From Sphaeramia orbicularis (Eukaryota; Chordata; Actinopteri; Kurtiformes; Apogonidae), in contig NC_043972.1 of assembly GCF_902148855.1 (NCBI RefSeq), positions 37,613,996 to 37,677,995 on the forward strand: a DNA stretch of 64,000 nucleotides. The letters are read 5' to 3'. The notes below the pieces were generated by a model, which had not been told where the DNA came from, searched no databases, and saw nothing but the letters and a program-made list of their open reading frames with translations. Shown here piece after piece: positions 50,000 to 61,304 of this stretch (its first letter is position 1; every line of letters begins with the position of its first letter). The position numbers and the translations under genes were made by a program.

Positions 50000-52939
50000 T
50001 CATGGTAATAGATAATAAGTTTCATCTAATGTTTCAGTGTCAGATGGTTCTGTCACAAGATTTATACATCTTTCATCTTCATCTGTCTCAAGTTGACCAC
50101 CCGTTCTTATTGCCCTCCGTAACTGATTCCAAAACAGGTCTTGGGCCTGTGTCGGGTCAGCACAGTCTGAGCCAGGCCACTGCAGATACGTCTTCTTCAG
50201 CATCACCTTCCTCATCCGATGATAGGTTGATATCTTCCTCTCTGAAACTGGTTCCAGAAACACAAGCAGAAGAACATCCCGATGCTCGTCAAAGAGGCGA
50301 TAGCTGGCCAGTTGTATCTCCAGAGAACACCACTCACTCCTTAGGAAATTCTGACTGACCACACAAACAGTTTTGCGGCTACTGTAGACAGCAGAGACAA
50401 TGTTGTCCACAATATCGCGGCCCAACTCAAAGTCTCTGTGATGTAGGCATAGTTTAAAGGATGATCCACTTCCCTCTAGGTTGGGCAGCAACTGTTCCAT
50501 GACCCACTGTTCATCAGAGGAATTGTAGGATATAAAAGCATCATATTTGCATTTTTCCTCCTCCTCTCTGAGTCTGCGCCACTGCTCACTAAACCAGGCA
50601 CGAAACACATAGTAGCTGTATTTCAGTTTCCAGTACAGTTTTACATAAAGTATTGGAGAGACTGTAAACAGAGCAATAATAACTGCTGTAGTGATGAAGA
50701 GGTACTCGCCTAGATCTATATAACAAATTCTGGTGTCAAAGTTGTAGAATTTGTGTTTTCTCTCATTTTGGCAGGGTTGACTGTAGAGATACACCACCTG
50801 AACTTTTGGATTATGGAGTGTCCAGTTTTGCAGCTTTGTGTTTTGGCAGGTACAGGTTAAAGGAGTATTACGTATGTCGAGGTAGTGGAGGTTAGGGAGA
50901 TTTTCCAGTGCATCGACGTCAATGCTCTGCATGACATTACGGTTGAGCTGCAGTGTGTGTAACTGTGTCAGATTTCCAAAAACTTCCTTTGAGAAGTTTT
51001 GGATGCCCATGTTTTCTGCAATCAATTTGGTCAAATTCTTTAAATTTTTAAAGACACCTGGTTGTAGTTGTGCTACTCCAACACAGCAATTGATTAATGT
51101 GAGGAAATGTAATCCTGCCAAGTCATCAAACGCATCAGGAGCAATATGAGAGATGTGGTTATCGGTGAGATACAGAGAGCGTAAAGAGCGGAGGCCACGG
51201 AAGAAATTTCGCGGTAGAAGAGTGAGGCCATAGGGCCGCTGTCCATCCAATTTCAGATCACTGAGTTTTGAGAGATTAACAAATGGGGAAATGTCAGTTT
51301 CATTGAGGAAGCGAATCTGGTTGCGCTGTAAATCCAGCGCTCTCAGTTTGTTTTGAAATGCATGATAAAGAGAAGAATCAATCTGTTTTAGATTATTACC
51401 ATCCAGATATAACTTGGACAAACTATGAAGTCCTTCGAGGCCCAGTGGTTCGAAATGAGAGATCTTATTTCCTCCCAGGTCTAGTGTTGTCAGTTTTCTG
51501 AGATTGAGAAACGTGTTATTGAAAATGACAGAAATTTGATTGTTACGTAAGTTAAGTATTTCTAGGTTGATTTGATCTTCAAAGGTGTCATTGAACAAAT
51601 CAGTTAAGAGGTTATTATCCAAACGGAGTGTCTCCAGCTTCTTCAACCCTCTGAGAGCTTTGCGATTAAGGAACGCTATTGTGTTTATGTTGAGTTGTAG
51701 CCACTTGAGATTTGGTGTGTTACTGAAAGCATAGCAACTGACTGAGAGGATGCGGTTGTAACGATAGCTCAGATTTTCTAAATTGTTGAAAGTAACCATG
51801 TCTGTTCTGTTTTTTCTCCTGCAGGATGGGAGTGAGATGAAATGGTTATGCTCGGCACTGAAATTCTGTATATTATTGTGTTTGGTGAGGAAACTAAGAC
51901 ATTTAGTGTTTTTCAGCCTATTGTGAGATAGATCCACAGCATGAGTAATTTTAGGGCAATCATACAATGCTTTTGTTGTCAGATTTGTAATCCCATTATG
52001 ACATAAACGCAACTTTGTCATCCTTTGGACCTTAGCCTTTAATGCTCTGCAAAGGTCCTTGATCAGGCTCTCGTTTTTTAGACCAGTAGCAGAGAAATCG
52101 ACACAATCTACGTTGATGTTAGTGGTATTTAAAAAATCCACTATTTTGACAGCAGTAGAGGACAAACGTATGTATCTTAGATGGCTCAGATCCACTCCTT
52201 GAAAAGCTTTTGTTGGTAGTCTAAAATTGTTTGACAAATCTAGAAGATGGACGTACCTGAAAAATGAGTGTTCACACCCCAGGCTGATCAGATTGTTCCT
52301 GCATAAATATAAGATGTTGAGAGACTGATTCAGTAAATTGTTTGAGTTGTTGAGAGACGTCAAATTGTTAAAGCAAAGGTCTAATGTCTTCAGATATCTT
52401 AGGGGTGAAACAGATTGAGCAATCTGTGAGAAATTTGTCAGGAAATTTTGTCGCAGTAGTAAAGTGTCTAGTTGGGGAACAGTGGAGAAAATGTTGACTT
52501 GGAGCATCTTCAACCTGTTGTTTGTCAGTGAAAGAAAAGTGAGATTACGCAGGTCCTCAAATAGAGAGGGTTTCAGTTCCAATATGTAGTTACAGGATAA
52601 ATTCAGAGACCTGAGCTTCATCAAGTTTCGGAAAGCAAATTCATCAATGGTACTGATATGGTTATGATCCAGTTTAAGATGTTCGAGGTTTAGAAAGTTT
52701 TCAAAGGCTCTGTTTGGTATGTGTGAGATTGGATTAATTGCGATGACAATACTGAAGGCAGACAGTGGCAGGTCATCCACAATGGCAGATATGTTGCTCT
52801 CCCCTCGATTGATGCAGGTGAAGTTTTTTCCTTTTGCTCTGGGATCCTCAATGCAGTTCTTAAAGCTGTAACTTGTGATCAGTTGAACAGCCCCAAGCAC
52901 AACTGTCACTGCCAACAACTGGCAGGTTGGGTTTGCCAT
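50000..52939 (-). CDS. tlr21: Toll-like receptor, TLR21/TLR22 group
   Basis: One uninterrupted coding exon of 979 residues on the minus strand. Order: signal peptide (1 to about 23), N-terminal cap with a Cys pair (NCIEDP...FTCINRG), some two dozen leucine-rich repeats, a C-terminal cap (TPLTCTCQN...QPCQNE), one membrane span (about 746-768), and a cytoplasmic TIR domain from residue 797 (box 1 YDAFISY, box 2 LCLHHRDF, box 3 LFWNQL). Such receptors sense nucleic acids or other microbial patterns, usually from endosomes, and signal through MyD88-type adaptors. An acceptor at about 53023 implies a 5' untranslated exon, common in TLR genes. The BB loop reads RDFELGRD, with Leu where most TLRs have Pro. 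TLR21 is my best match from the N-terminal SYSFKNCI and the length; TLR22 or TLR23 is possible. Confidence 0.85.
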   Translation of the reverse strand: MANPTCQLLAVTVVLGAVQLITSYSFKNCIEDPRAKGKNFTCINRGESNISAIVDDLPLSAFSIVIAINPISHIPNRAFENFLNLEHLKLDHNHISTIDEFAFRNLMKLRSLNLSCNYILELKPSLFEDLRNLTFLSLTNNRLKMLQVNIFSTVPQLDTLLLRQNFLTNFSQIAQSVSPLRYLKTLDLCFNNLTSLNNSNNLLNQSLNILYLCRNNLISLGCEHSFFRYVHLLDLSNNFRLPTKAFQGVDLSHLRYIRLSSTAVKIVDFLNTTNINVDCVDFSATGLKNESLIKDLCRALKAKVQRMTKLRLCHNGITNLTTKALYDCPKITHAVDLSHNRLKNTKCLSFLTKHNNIQNFSAEHNHFISLPSCRRKNRTDMVTFNNLENLSYRYNRILSVSCYAFSNTPNLKWLQLNINTIAFLNRKALRGLKKLETLRLDNNLLTDLFNDTFEDQINLEILNLRNNQISVIFNNTFLNLRKLTTLDLGGNKISHFEPLGLEGLHSLSKLYLDGNNLKQIDSSLYHAFQNKLRALDLQRNQIRFLNETDISPFVNLSKLSDLKLDGQRPYGLTLLPRNFFRGLRSLRSLYLTDNHISHIAPDAFDDLAGLHFLTLINCCVGVAQLQPGVFKNLKNLTKLIAENMGIQNFSKEVFGNLTQLHTLQLNRNVMQSIDVDALENLPNLHYLDIRNTPLTCTCQNTKLQNWTLHNPKVQVVYLYSQPCQNERKHKFYNFDTRICYIDLGEYLFITTAVIIALFTVSPILYVKLYWKLKYSYYVFRAWFSEQWRRLREEEEKCKYDAFISYNSSDEQWVMEQLLPNLEGSGSSFKLCLHHRDFELGRDIVDNIVSAVYSSRKTVCVVSQNFLRSEWCSLEIQLASYRLFDEHRDVLLLVFLEPVSERKISTYHRMRKVMLKKTYLQWPGSDCADPTQAQDLFWNQLRRAIRTGGQLETDEDERCINLVTEPSDTETLDETYYLLP

Positions 52940-53022
52940 TTGGCAGGAGTTTATCCGAATATTTTTTGTTGATTTGGTTTATTTCAAAGGTATCCTGTTG
53001 ATTGTGGTCAGGGCAGAGGAAT
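52940..53022 (-). other. TLR 5' untranslated sequence after a leader intron
   Basis: Reading the minus strand toward the ATG, the sequence tgtgtctttag ends at 53023, followed by 83 bases without an in-frame problem before the start codon. This looks like a splice acceptor for a non-coding first exon placed somewhere in 53.1-56 kb. The first exon itself was not located. Confidence 0.5.
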
Positions 53023-53066
53023 CTAAAGACACAAAACATATGGTCAAGTTACACAGATTTGAATAC

Positions 53067-53114
<48 letters not shown>

Positions 53115-53187
53115 TTACATTTTTAAAGCACTTTTCGTTCGGCAGAATCTCAAAGTGCTACAGAGAGAAGACAGCCCAATAAAAAAT

Positions 53188-53262
53188 GAAATAGAATAGA
53201 ATAGAATAGAATAGAATAGAATAGAATAGAATAGAATAGAATAGAATAGAATAGAATAGAAT
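53188..53262 (+). repeat. (TAGAA)n microsatellite
   Basis: About 15 TAGAA units followed by catctttattgtcactgtc, the usual start of a LINE tail in fish. Confidence 0.85.
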
Positions 53263-53756
53263 ACATCTTTATTGTCACTGTCAGGGGAACAATGAAAAAA
53301 AAAAACAGTTTAGCAGGTTTGTTCTATTTAGCAGCCGGTTCTTAAAGTACAAAAAGAGAGACTTTGTAGAAAAGCTGTCACAGAAATTACAATGAAAATA
53401 TATTCTGAAAAAAGTACTGACAATACACAAAACTGCAAAGAAATACTGAAATATACAAAAGGCCAACTCCATACCACAGATAAAAAAAAAAATATATGTA
53501 CAATATATAAAGGAAATATACAAGGTAAAATAAAAAACAAGGTGTGTGAATTGCTAGTATTGCACTGAGGGATGGTGAGTATTCTATTGTCCGTTAGACT
53601 GAGGGTGGGTTATTCAGTCTGATGAGGGGAGGCATTTAACATCTTGTGGGTAGAAGCGGTCATACGTTGCACCTGAACTGTTTCTTACACAGCCTGGCCG
53701 AAAAAAGTCCTATGCTCTAATATGAACTGAAGTAAACCCAAATCACTAAAACAACT

Positions 53757-54045
53757 GCCCCCACAAAACTGTACTGGATGGCACTAAGCATGATGGGTAA
53801 AAATTTCATCTGCCTCTCTCCTCACCCTGATGCACCCATCACTGTGGAACGGGGTCAATCTGGACTCATCAAACCACATGACCTTTTTCCATTGAAACAC
53901 AGCCCAATCTTTATGCTCTTCATAAGAAATAAGAGGTTACTCACTGCATCAGTTAGAGGGTTGAAGGTCTTGTTGCAGCTGAAACATTGCAGTAATCATC
54001 CAATGGAGAGCTATCTGCTTAGTTCAATCCAAGTGGCAATTAGTT
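53757..54045 (-). mobile_element. Decayed Tc1-like transposon, minus orientation
   Basis: On the minus strand it matches the 41408 remnant: gtttgatgagtccagattg, atggg, and gatgcagtgagtaacc, followed by attactgc. It is missing the region after the DDE core. Confidence 0.6.
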
Positions 54046-54198
54046 TAGCATAGCTGTATCTATATGAAAGCAAACCAAATCAAATGAGAAAAAAGAGAAA
54101 ATAGGTCAAACAACAGAAATAAGGTCATTGAACAAAGATATTTCAGTACATTTCTACCCAATGTACATTTGTTTTGATATGAGAAATAGCCTTTAATA

Positions 54199-54564
54199 CA
54201 GTTGCAGGAAAAATGATTAGATCATCAAAAGCCATCAAAAACAATGGTTATGCAATCAAGTACTAACATCTGTGTGTATCATGTGACTAAAACAGACAGA
54301 AAAGAAAACATGGAATGCCTAAAAGCACTGTTTTTGTCAGTACAATACCATAGCTATTGATGTAAGACCTGAAGTGATTTTGGTTATTATCAAGAAAACA
54401 TGGAAAATAGCCAGATATCCGCTCTGAAATTAAACTCTTCTGAGCTATTTTTGTTGTTATCATTATATTTGTCTAAATAAATGTACCTTTAGTTGTACCA
54501 GGCATTAAAATGAACAAGAAATTGGAAAAAACAAGGGTGGTTTAATATTTTTTTTCCACGACTG
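54199..54564. mobile_element. TA-flanked Tc1-type MITE
   Basis: 366 bases between TA dinucleotides; the ends CAGTTGCAGGAAAAA and the inverse of CAGTCGTGGAAAAAA are imperfect inverted repeats. No coding content. Confidence 0.6.
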
Positions 54565-55895
54565 TATCAGGATCAGGATGAACTTTTATTGTCCCATACA
54601 GGAAATTAGTTTTTGGACAACAGTGCTACACATTGCTGCCTTCACATTCAGACACACACACACACACACACATATGTGCAATACTTTTTGTAGTTTGTAG
54701 ATTTTACCGAAGAAATGCATACCACCATTGAAATACAGTTTAAACTTTATGCTCTCCATAAAACTGGTGGTTGTTTAAAACAAAAGAGAAGTTACTCAGT
54801 TAAGGTGAAACAACTTCTGTCCTGTTGAAACATATTAACTTAGTAATTATCCAGCTAAGGGCTCTCTACAAAAACTTTTCACATTTGATGTATTCTTCAC
54901 AGGTCAAGAACAAAAATTCTTGATGTTTACAGATATTTTCTCCCAAAAACTTTGATTTAGCACATTATTTCAAGATTTATTTAAAAATTGCTGTTAAAAT
55001 ACTGGATACTAATGTGTATCACTTAAAATGCTTCTAAATGAACACTTTGAAAAACAAAGGCAATCATTTTTTTATACGTGATGTTTTAAAGTGTCGAATA
55101 AAAAACTAAAATTAAGGCCCGGCATTGAAATGTGGTTCAACAAAACTCATAATAAACACAGTAGAATATCAAAGGGCGCTTCATATACTTTATGAAGTTA
55201 CCCTTGGCAAAGCAAATTTGTTCAGCACCAAAATGAACCAGACTACCATTCTGCTGTTAGGACGCTGGACAAGACAAGTAAGGAAAAAAAAAAAGTAGTG
55301 TGAGATACTCCCTGGTAAAATGTCCAAATAAAAGAGGATACACAAGCAAAGGTGTCAGAGAAATGGGCAATGATGACTGGGAGTACAGTTGGTGTCGGCT
55401 GCTGCCTTATCTGTACAGACAGCTGCCTGTCAGCCAGCTGAGCCCATAAAAAAAAATAAATAAAGTTATACATCTATGTTTATATATTTAATATTAGTGT
55501 TTTCTTACCCCTTTCCACAGTGTTTCTTTGTCTCCGTCGTCTGTCAATGCATCCCAGTCCTTTGTGTGTACAGAGTGTTGAACTTTAGACCAGAGCAATG
55601 TAGTTCCTTTTTAATGATTTCACATCTTTTTTTGTCTGGTCACATGTTCCTCATAGAATTAGTTTCTTTTTTTTTTTTTTTTTTTATCTCACTCATTTCA
55701 TACCATTGAAGCATTTCACTATAATGCTTAAAAGACAATCATTTAGCCCACCTTTCCTCTTCAGAAACATTTTCATACTGTAGACACAAAAAAATACAAA
55801 GAAGATGTGGTTTGTGATCATTTCTTTCTACATTCTTTTTTGCTGCCAAAGGTGTGTAATGAAAACTACCTCACAAAAAGCACATTCCAAAAGAT

Positions 55896-55901
55896 TTTAT
55901 T
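55896..55901 (-). terminator. Candidate poly(A) signal of cnfn
   Basis: AATAAA on the minus strand about 610 bases after the cnfn stop. A closer AATAAA at 56479-56484, only 26 bases after the stop, is an alternative. Confidence 0.4.
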
Positions 55902-56509
55902 CAAAGTACAGATGCTTTGATGAATATAAATCAGATGAAAATTAAAAAATATAGTACATTAAATACATAAACACATGATACACGATATGGGATAGTATAA
56001 GAGAAGCAGTACCACTTACAGTTACATTACAAAATAAATAAGACGTGTAAATGGCACAAGCTGAAATATTTCATCCTGTGGAAAGTTAAATAGAATAGAA
56101 TTTCCTGTACCACATCCTCAGTGGTTTGTTGCATAAAGTGTATTTCATCACAGGGAGACGCTATTGAACTTAGTATGAAACATACTAGTTAACGGGAAAA
56201 AAAAAAAAAGAATAATTAGATCTTTTCTAAAAAATAGCTAGTGTTATACTTTTTGTTTTGATTATTTAGTCAGAGTCTGTCTGTCATCTCTGCTTTGTTT
56301 TTTTAACTAAAGTAGCTATAAAATCTATAAAAGATGGTCTATACTTACTAGGTTGTAATTTTTACATGGCATTGTGCACTATGTTGAGGCATTTGTATGT
56401 GTAGAATTCAATTACAGATAAATCATAAAAAGGGAATTTGCAGAAATGGTGTAGAGAAGTAATGTCAACTTTGTAGTCTTTATTAATAGACTCAAGATTC
56501 CTTTTCTTC

Positions 56510-57108
56510 TCATCCTCTGATTTTCTGTTCTCGTGCCATTTGACACAGTCCACATGGCGTCAGGCAGGCCATGATAACCCAGTCGTCACATACAGAGCCC
56601 TGCAGAAAGCACAGTATATGGTGTCATTATTACGCTGTTGTCTTTTCACAGGCTCATGTTCGGCACCTAAAAAAATCACTGCACTCGAAATGAAGGATCA
56701 ATCATGAGGTTTTTCTGGTCTTCAACTGGACAACTTCCGACAACTTACACTAATGTGGTATCTGCTGCGTATGCTTGTCCTTAGAGCAATCCAAGCACCG
56801 GGGAGGCAGCCAACGCAGCAGCTGTCCCCATTGTCCTGAGCCACTTTACAAGCCAGGATACAGGGGATGAAGGTCGCACAAAGACCTGGGAATGAAAGTG
56901 TATTCAGTATATTTTCACCTTTACTGAACAGTTCTAAACTAACTTCTAGCTTCCACAGAAGAGAGAGAAAAAAAAAACACGTACAGATGCCACAGTCGTT
57001 CATGCAGTCGCACACATCTGTACTCCACTCTGATAATCCTGAGGATACAGTGTACTGTGTCACAGTGACCTGAGGCTGGGAGCTGACCACATTCGACTGG
57101 AACGCCAT
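56510..57108 (-). CDS. cnfn: Cornifelin-like PLAC8-family protein
   Basis: Three coding exons on the minus strand: 56985-57108, 56749-56885 and 56510-56599; 116 residues (human CNFN 112). The PLAC8 cysteine-rich signature is complete: WSTDVCDCMNDCGIC, then LCATFIPCILACKVAQDNGDSCCVGC, then GAWIALRTSIRSRYHI, then GSVCDDWVIMACLTPCGLCQMAREQKI. Human CNFN has the same blocks (the YHI-GSV junction and LCQMARELKI). CNFN is a cornified-envelope component in mammals; fish members of this family are small cytosolic or membrane-associated proteins of less certain role. A non-coding first exon ends at 57397 (donor gtgaga) and the coding exon begins at 57110 after tcttgcag. Its position at this locus matches mammalian CNFN near CXCL17 and PAFAH1B3. 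Confidence 0.9.
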
Positions 57109-57396
57109 GGCTGCAAGAAGAATTAGAATACAAGGAGCTACAATAACTTTAAAAGCAGTCCCAATGTCTAGATTTTGTGGTTCAGTGTTTGGATATCTGT
57201 ACAAAGTCACAATATTTAGGTATTTTGCACATGCACATACAATTTTGCACTGTTAAATATGGCACTGTGAGTATTTTCCAGGTTAGAATATATTTTTGCC
57301 ACAGGAGCTTTAGTAAAATCAATTCTCTCTGACCCACAAAGAAGAACTTGGAAACCTCAGCTTGAAAGAAGAGAAATGTTCAGCTTCAAATCTCAC

Positions 57397-57489
57397 CTGC
57401 TGTAGACAGTAGCTTCTGAAATGGTGGTCCAACGTTTCAGAGTCACAAGCTAAAAAGACAAAAAACAAGGCCTGGCCACAGCTCTTATA
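57397..57489 (-). promoter_or_regulatory. cnfn promoter and non-coding first exon
   Basis: A TATAAGAG box lies at 57482-57489 on the minus strand. Transcription would begin about 25-30 bases downstream, near 57458, and the leader exon would end at 57397 with the donor CAG|gtgaga. This places a compact TATA promoter about 370 bases before the start codon. Motif and position evidence only. Confidence 0.55.
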
Positions 57490-58270
57490 CCCACTGTGAC
57501 ATCAGTCTCACACTCAAACCATGGCCAGTTTCTATGGTGTGGTGAACAATGACCAGTCCAGCCTCGTAAATACAAATCTCAAATGTTTGACTTTGGGGCG
57601 TACCCCACCCTTGAGCTGGGTGCACCTGTGGCGATGTGCTTTTTATCAGCACAACTTAACTGACGGACAAAGTAGGCGCATAGTGCAAATTTGCATTCCT
57701 GCGGCTTTTAAATGAGGTTTTGCCTTTAGTGCAGGTGTGGTATGTGTACTCACTGTGGGTACAGCTCTATGAATGGGAAAACATGACTAAAAACTGACCT
57801 GTGACCCTTATGCATTGAGTTCAGGTAACGTTGAAAAGGTGCACTGATTTATGATGTAATTTTATGATGTATAGAAAACACAGGTTAACAGAACTCAAAA
57901 TGTGCAAGATTTACAAACTAGTAATGACAGGGAATGTTATATCTTCAATTTACATACTGCAATATCACTAATACTATTTTTATATAAAGTCTCAGAACAG
58001 CAAAAGAAACACAAGGTTTTGAAATTAAAGTACCCCAGTGAAAAATAATACAAATGAGTAACAGGGCTTTACACATCATGCATACTTATATTGTGTAGAT
58101 ATACAGTTAAAAGGGCTGTAAAAGTAAATGATATAAGTAAGTGGTCTGACAGCATGAAACACATCAAGCTGCTTAAATATTCATTAATAAATTATTCTCA
58201 ACAACTTGTAACTGGTGGAGATAGGATTTTATCATAAATCTCTCTGACTGCTTACCTGCACCTTAAATAT

Positions 58271-59068
58271 ACTGCAAAAAAAGGGTATCTAAAAACAAAA
58301 CAAAAACAATAAATCTGGGGGAAAAGGTTCTCCAAACAAGTGAAATATCTGTCCATGCAGCAAGATAATTTCACTTGACAAGATTTCTTTAATTAAGATT
58401 GTTAAATCTAGAAATAAGCATGTCTACAGATGTATGAATACTTAACCCATAAAGACTCAGACCTACTTTTGTGTCAGGTCCCAAATTAAATTTTCTCTAT
58501 ATCTAACCTTTCTTGAGTGATTTATCACCATTTTATTATAATATTATCCTCTGTACTTTACATTTTATTTGTATGAATCTGGTATTTTCCTGTATTTAAT
58601 TTACTGACCATGAAAACATTCATAAAAGCTCAGATTAAGATTGACTATTATATCAAAAACAAAGATAACGGCAGTAAAAGTTTTCACTTTTTCAATGAAA
58701 TCTATCATTAACTGAACATAAACCAAGCATTTCCATCCACTATCATTGATCAAACTCCATGGGTTTTATTGGTGAATTAATGTTGTAGAAGATGACAGTG
58801 TTTCCACGTTCACTATACAGAGCCTCTGAACGTCCAAATGGGTCATATCTGATGACCATGAACAGATGACAATGCGTTTTACACCAATTATTTACATGGG
58901 TTGATAGGATTAATGGAGCAACAGTTTAGATCAGCAGGTTGGTTGGTGATGGATGTTTGTGTCTTTATGGGTTAAATAGAAATTAACTCTTAAAACAAGA
59001 TAAATCATCTAACACTTCTAAATCTAAGTTTTTTTTTTATCTTGGTAAGAACCAAATAATTTGCAGTG
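58271..59068. mobile_element. MITE with CACTGCAAA ends, carrying a nested MITE
   Basis: The left end is (ta)CTGCAAAAAAA and the right end TTTGCAGTG(ta), with TCTTGGTAAGAACC near the right end, as in the element at 519-1324. The piggyBac-like copy 58446-58971 is inserted inside it. Confidence 0.55.
58446..58971 (-). mobile_element. piggyBac-like TTAA MITE, copy 5
   Basis: 526 bases between TTAA 58442-58445 and 58972-58975; ends CCCATAAAGACTC and GTCTTTATGGG. Reverse orientation relative to copies 1-4. Confidence 0.8.
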
Positions 59069-59466
59069 TAGGTATGAATGTATGAATATGGGACTTGACA
59101 GAATGGGACAGGGGCAGGGTGTGTGTCTTTTTTCTTTTTCTTTTTTTTCTTTTTTTTTTTTCTACTGTTTTTACTATTTAACACTATTTACATTTTTTGC
59201 ATTGTATATTTCCTTTTTTTTTTTTTAACTCAAGAAGTACCGATTTTACAAGCGCATCAGAATTTTGTTGTGTATGTTCTGTGTATATACAATAACAATA
59301 AAAGGAATCTTGAATCTTGCTTTTCTTTTCTTGCTCAGAATATACAAAGTCCATTTCCAGAAGCTAAGCTGTAAAAAAAAAATTAAAAATGAATTTACTG
59401 AGTACAACTTTGAATGCAGCAACTCATTGTAGAGGACAGAGATGCTAAATTTCTACCCACTTTTAA

Positions 59467-59998
59467 CCCATAAGGCCCCAGTGTGACTTTTGTGGCAGTT
59501 CCCAAATGAATTTTTCTCTCAATTTAACCTTTCCTAAGTGATTTATCACTATTTATTATAACGTTATCCTCTGAATTTAGCATTTTTTCCAGAGAAAATC
59601 ATCTATTTTTCTATGTGTAATTGATTGATCTTGTAGATGTTCATAAAAGTTCACAGTAAATTCAAAGGTCATTGTATCAAAACAGAAAAAAATGAAGAAA
59701 AGGTAACTTTTTCAATTAAATATATCATTACCTGAACATAAATCAAGCGTTTCCATCCACTGTCATTGATCCAACTCCATGGGTTTACTAGTGAATCAGT
59801 TGTAGAAGATGACAGTGTTTCCATGTTCACTATGGAGTTTCTGAACATCCAAATGGGTCATATCTGATGACTATGAAAAGATGATAAACTGTAATTAATT
59901 AATTTGCAATTATTTACATGTAATTATAAGATTAGTGGCTCAACAGTTTAGATCAGTAGATGCTTTTGGTTAATGGTGGATGTTTGGGTCTGTATGGG
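59467..59998 (-). mobile_element. piggyBac-like TTAA MITE, copy 6
   Basis: 532 bases between TTAA 59463-59466 and 59999-60002; ends CCCATAAGGCCCC and GGGTCTGTATGGG. Same orientation as copy 5. Confidence 0.8.
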
Positions 59999-60867
59999 TT
60001 AAACAGGGTCTGAACTAAGGACACTGTGGTTTCATTCACATTACAGCCAAAACTGTCCCAAAATTGTTCTTTTCACTCATATGTAACTGAGATCTGTTTG
60101 AGGTTTTATCCGTTATAGTATGAACAGCACATATCACAGACAATCTGACTTTTTCATGTCTGACACTTCCATATGTGATTATGAATCAGATACAGATCTG
60201 ATCTGTTCAATGTGTCCTCAGTCTGAACAGTCAGATCAGAATTCATGTGCCTTTTACTTCACTCCAGATTTAGATTCATCATTTCTTCACTGGAGGGATT
60301 CTCTCACGTGATGTAAAGTTATGTAAATGTAACATAGACATTAATGCATTAAAATGAATCCAAATGAAAACTGGACTCATTGTGGTCCATAATAGTAAGA
60401 CACTGCCTTATTTTATATGGAATATTGATAATATTTGCCTATTTTTACTTAAAAGTAAGATTTTGAAGTCACAAGTTTTGTGCATTCAAATATTTTCAGT
60501 GTGTGTTCTGTGTTAGTGCTTTTAGTGACTGATCTGACCACCCATCTCCATGTTTGTACATGTCTTCGAGTTCAGAAATGACATCTGAGCACTGAGTTTG
60601 GCAGTGTGACCTTGGAAGTGGATTTTTTTTTTTCTCTATTGTTGCTGCTGACAAGACTTCAGCTGCTTCACAATGGCTGTTATCTGACTCCTCTTCATGA
60701 TGTCTTTATATTTTCAGTATTAGACGTGGACTGTAGGCGGGACAGTCCAGCCCATGCACTCTTGGATGACAAAGCCACAATGTTCAAGTAATAAACAAAT
60801 CCACTTCTTGCACGTTGGTTCAGTTTGGTTTGATTGGTTCTTTCTGTCTTTGTTTCTTTGTTTGTTA

Positions 60868-61170
60868 ACATCCCAGCACCAAAACTATTGGTTGAATTCA
60901 TACCAAATTGGGTTTATAGATTGCCAGTGACCCAGAATAGATGTAATTACATTTTGGGAAAAGTAGGTCAAAGTTCAATTTTTTTTTTAAAGGGAATTTT
61001 TAAAATCTTTAGTTTTTTCTTTCCATTTACTTATAATGGCCAAAATGTGTCAATGCTGTCTATGTCTATGCTGACATCAGCACATGCATCGACATGATGG
61101 CATCAGCTGGATTGATGCCAAAATAAGCTACAATACGTTGGGGGGGCAGGGTTTGTTTTGCTTGGCACCA
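60868..61170 (+). repeat. Interspersed repeat, partner of 14210-14590
   Basis: Matches the 14.2-14.6 kb repeat on the opposite strand: ttggttgaattcataccaa, cagtgacccagaatag, and tcagctggattgatgcc. Confidence 0.65.
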
Positions 61171-61273
61171 CGTGTTGTTCCGTATTTTTTATGTTTGTTG
61201 TCCTGTGTTTTAAACACCAATTGAGATGGACAAATAATGTTGTTGTCTCCTTGGCTTGAAATGCAAATAAACC

Positions 61274-61304
61274 TATTCTATTCTATTCTATTCTATTCTA
61301 TTCT
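61274..61304 (+). repeat. (TTCTA)n tract with LINE-like tail
   Basis: Inverse of the TAGAA tracts, preceded by gaaatgcaaataaaccta, a LINE 3' end. Confidence 0.8.

Larger units (their letters stand above)
53023..56509. other. Spacer between TLR and cnfn
   Basis: It contains (ATA)n and (TAGAA)n tracts at 53068-53262 with a LINE-like tail, a Tc1 remnant, a TA-flanked MITE, a second LINE-like tail near 54570-54650, and the cnfn 3' region. No gene is supported; the TLR leader exon probably lies here. Confidence 0.55.

Noticed and set aside
60120-60311. 63-codon frame with acidic, polar translation
   Set aside because: Isolated, no splice sites or homologous features; likely chance.
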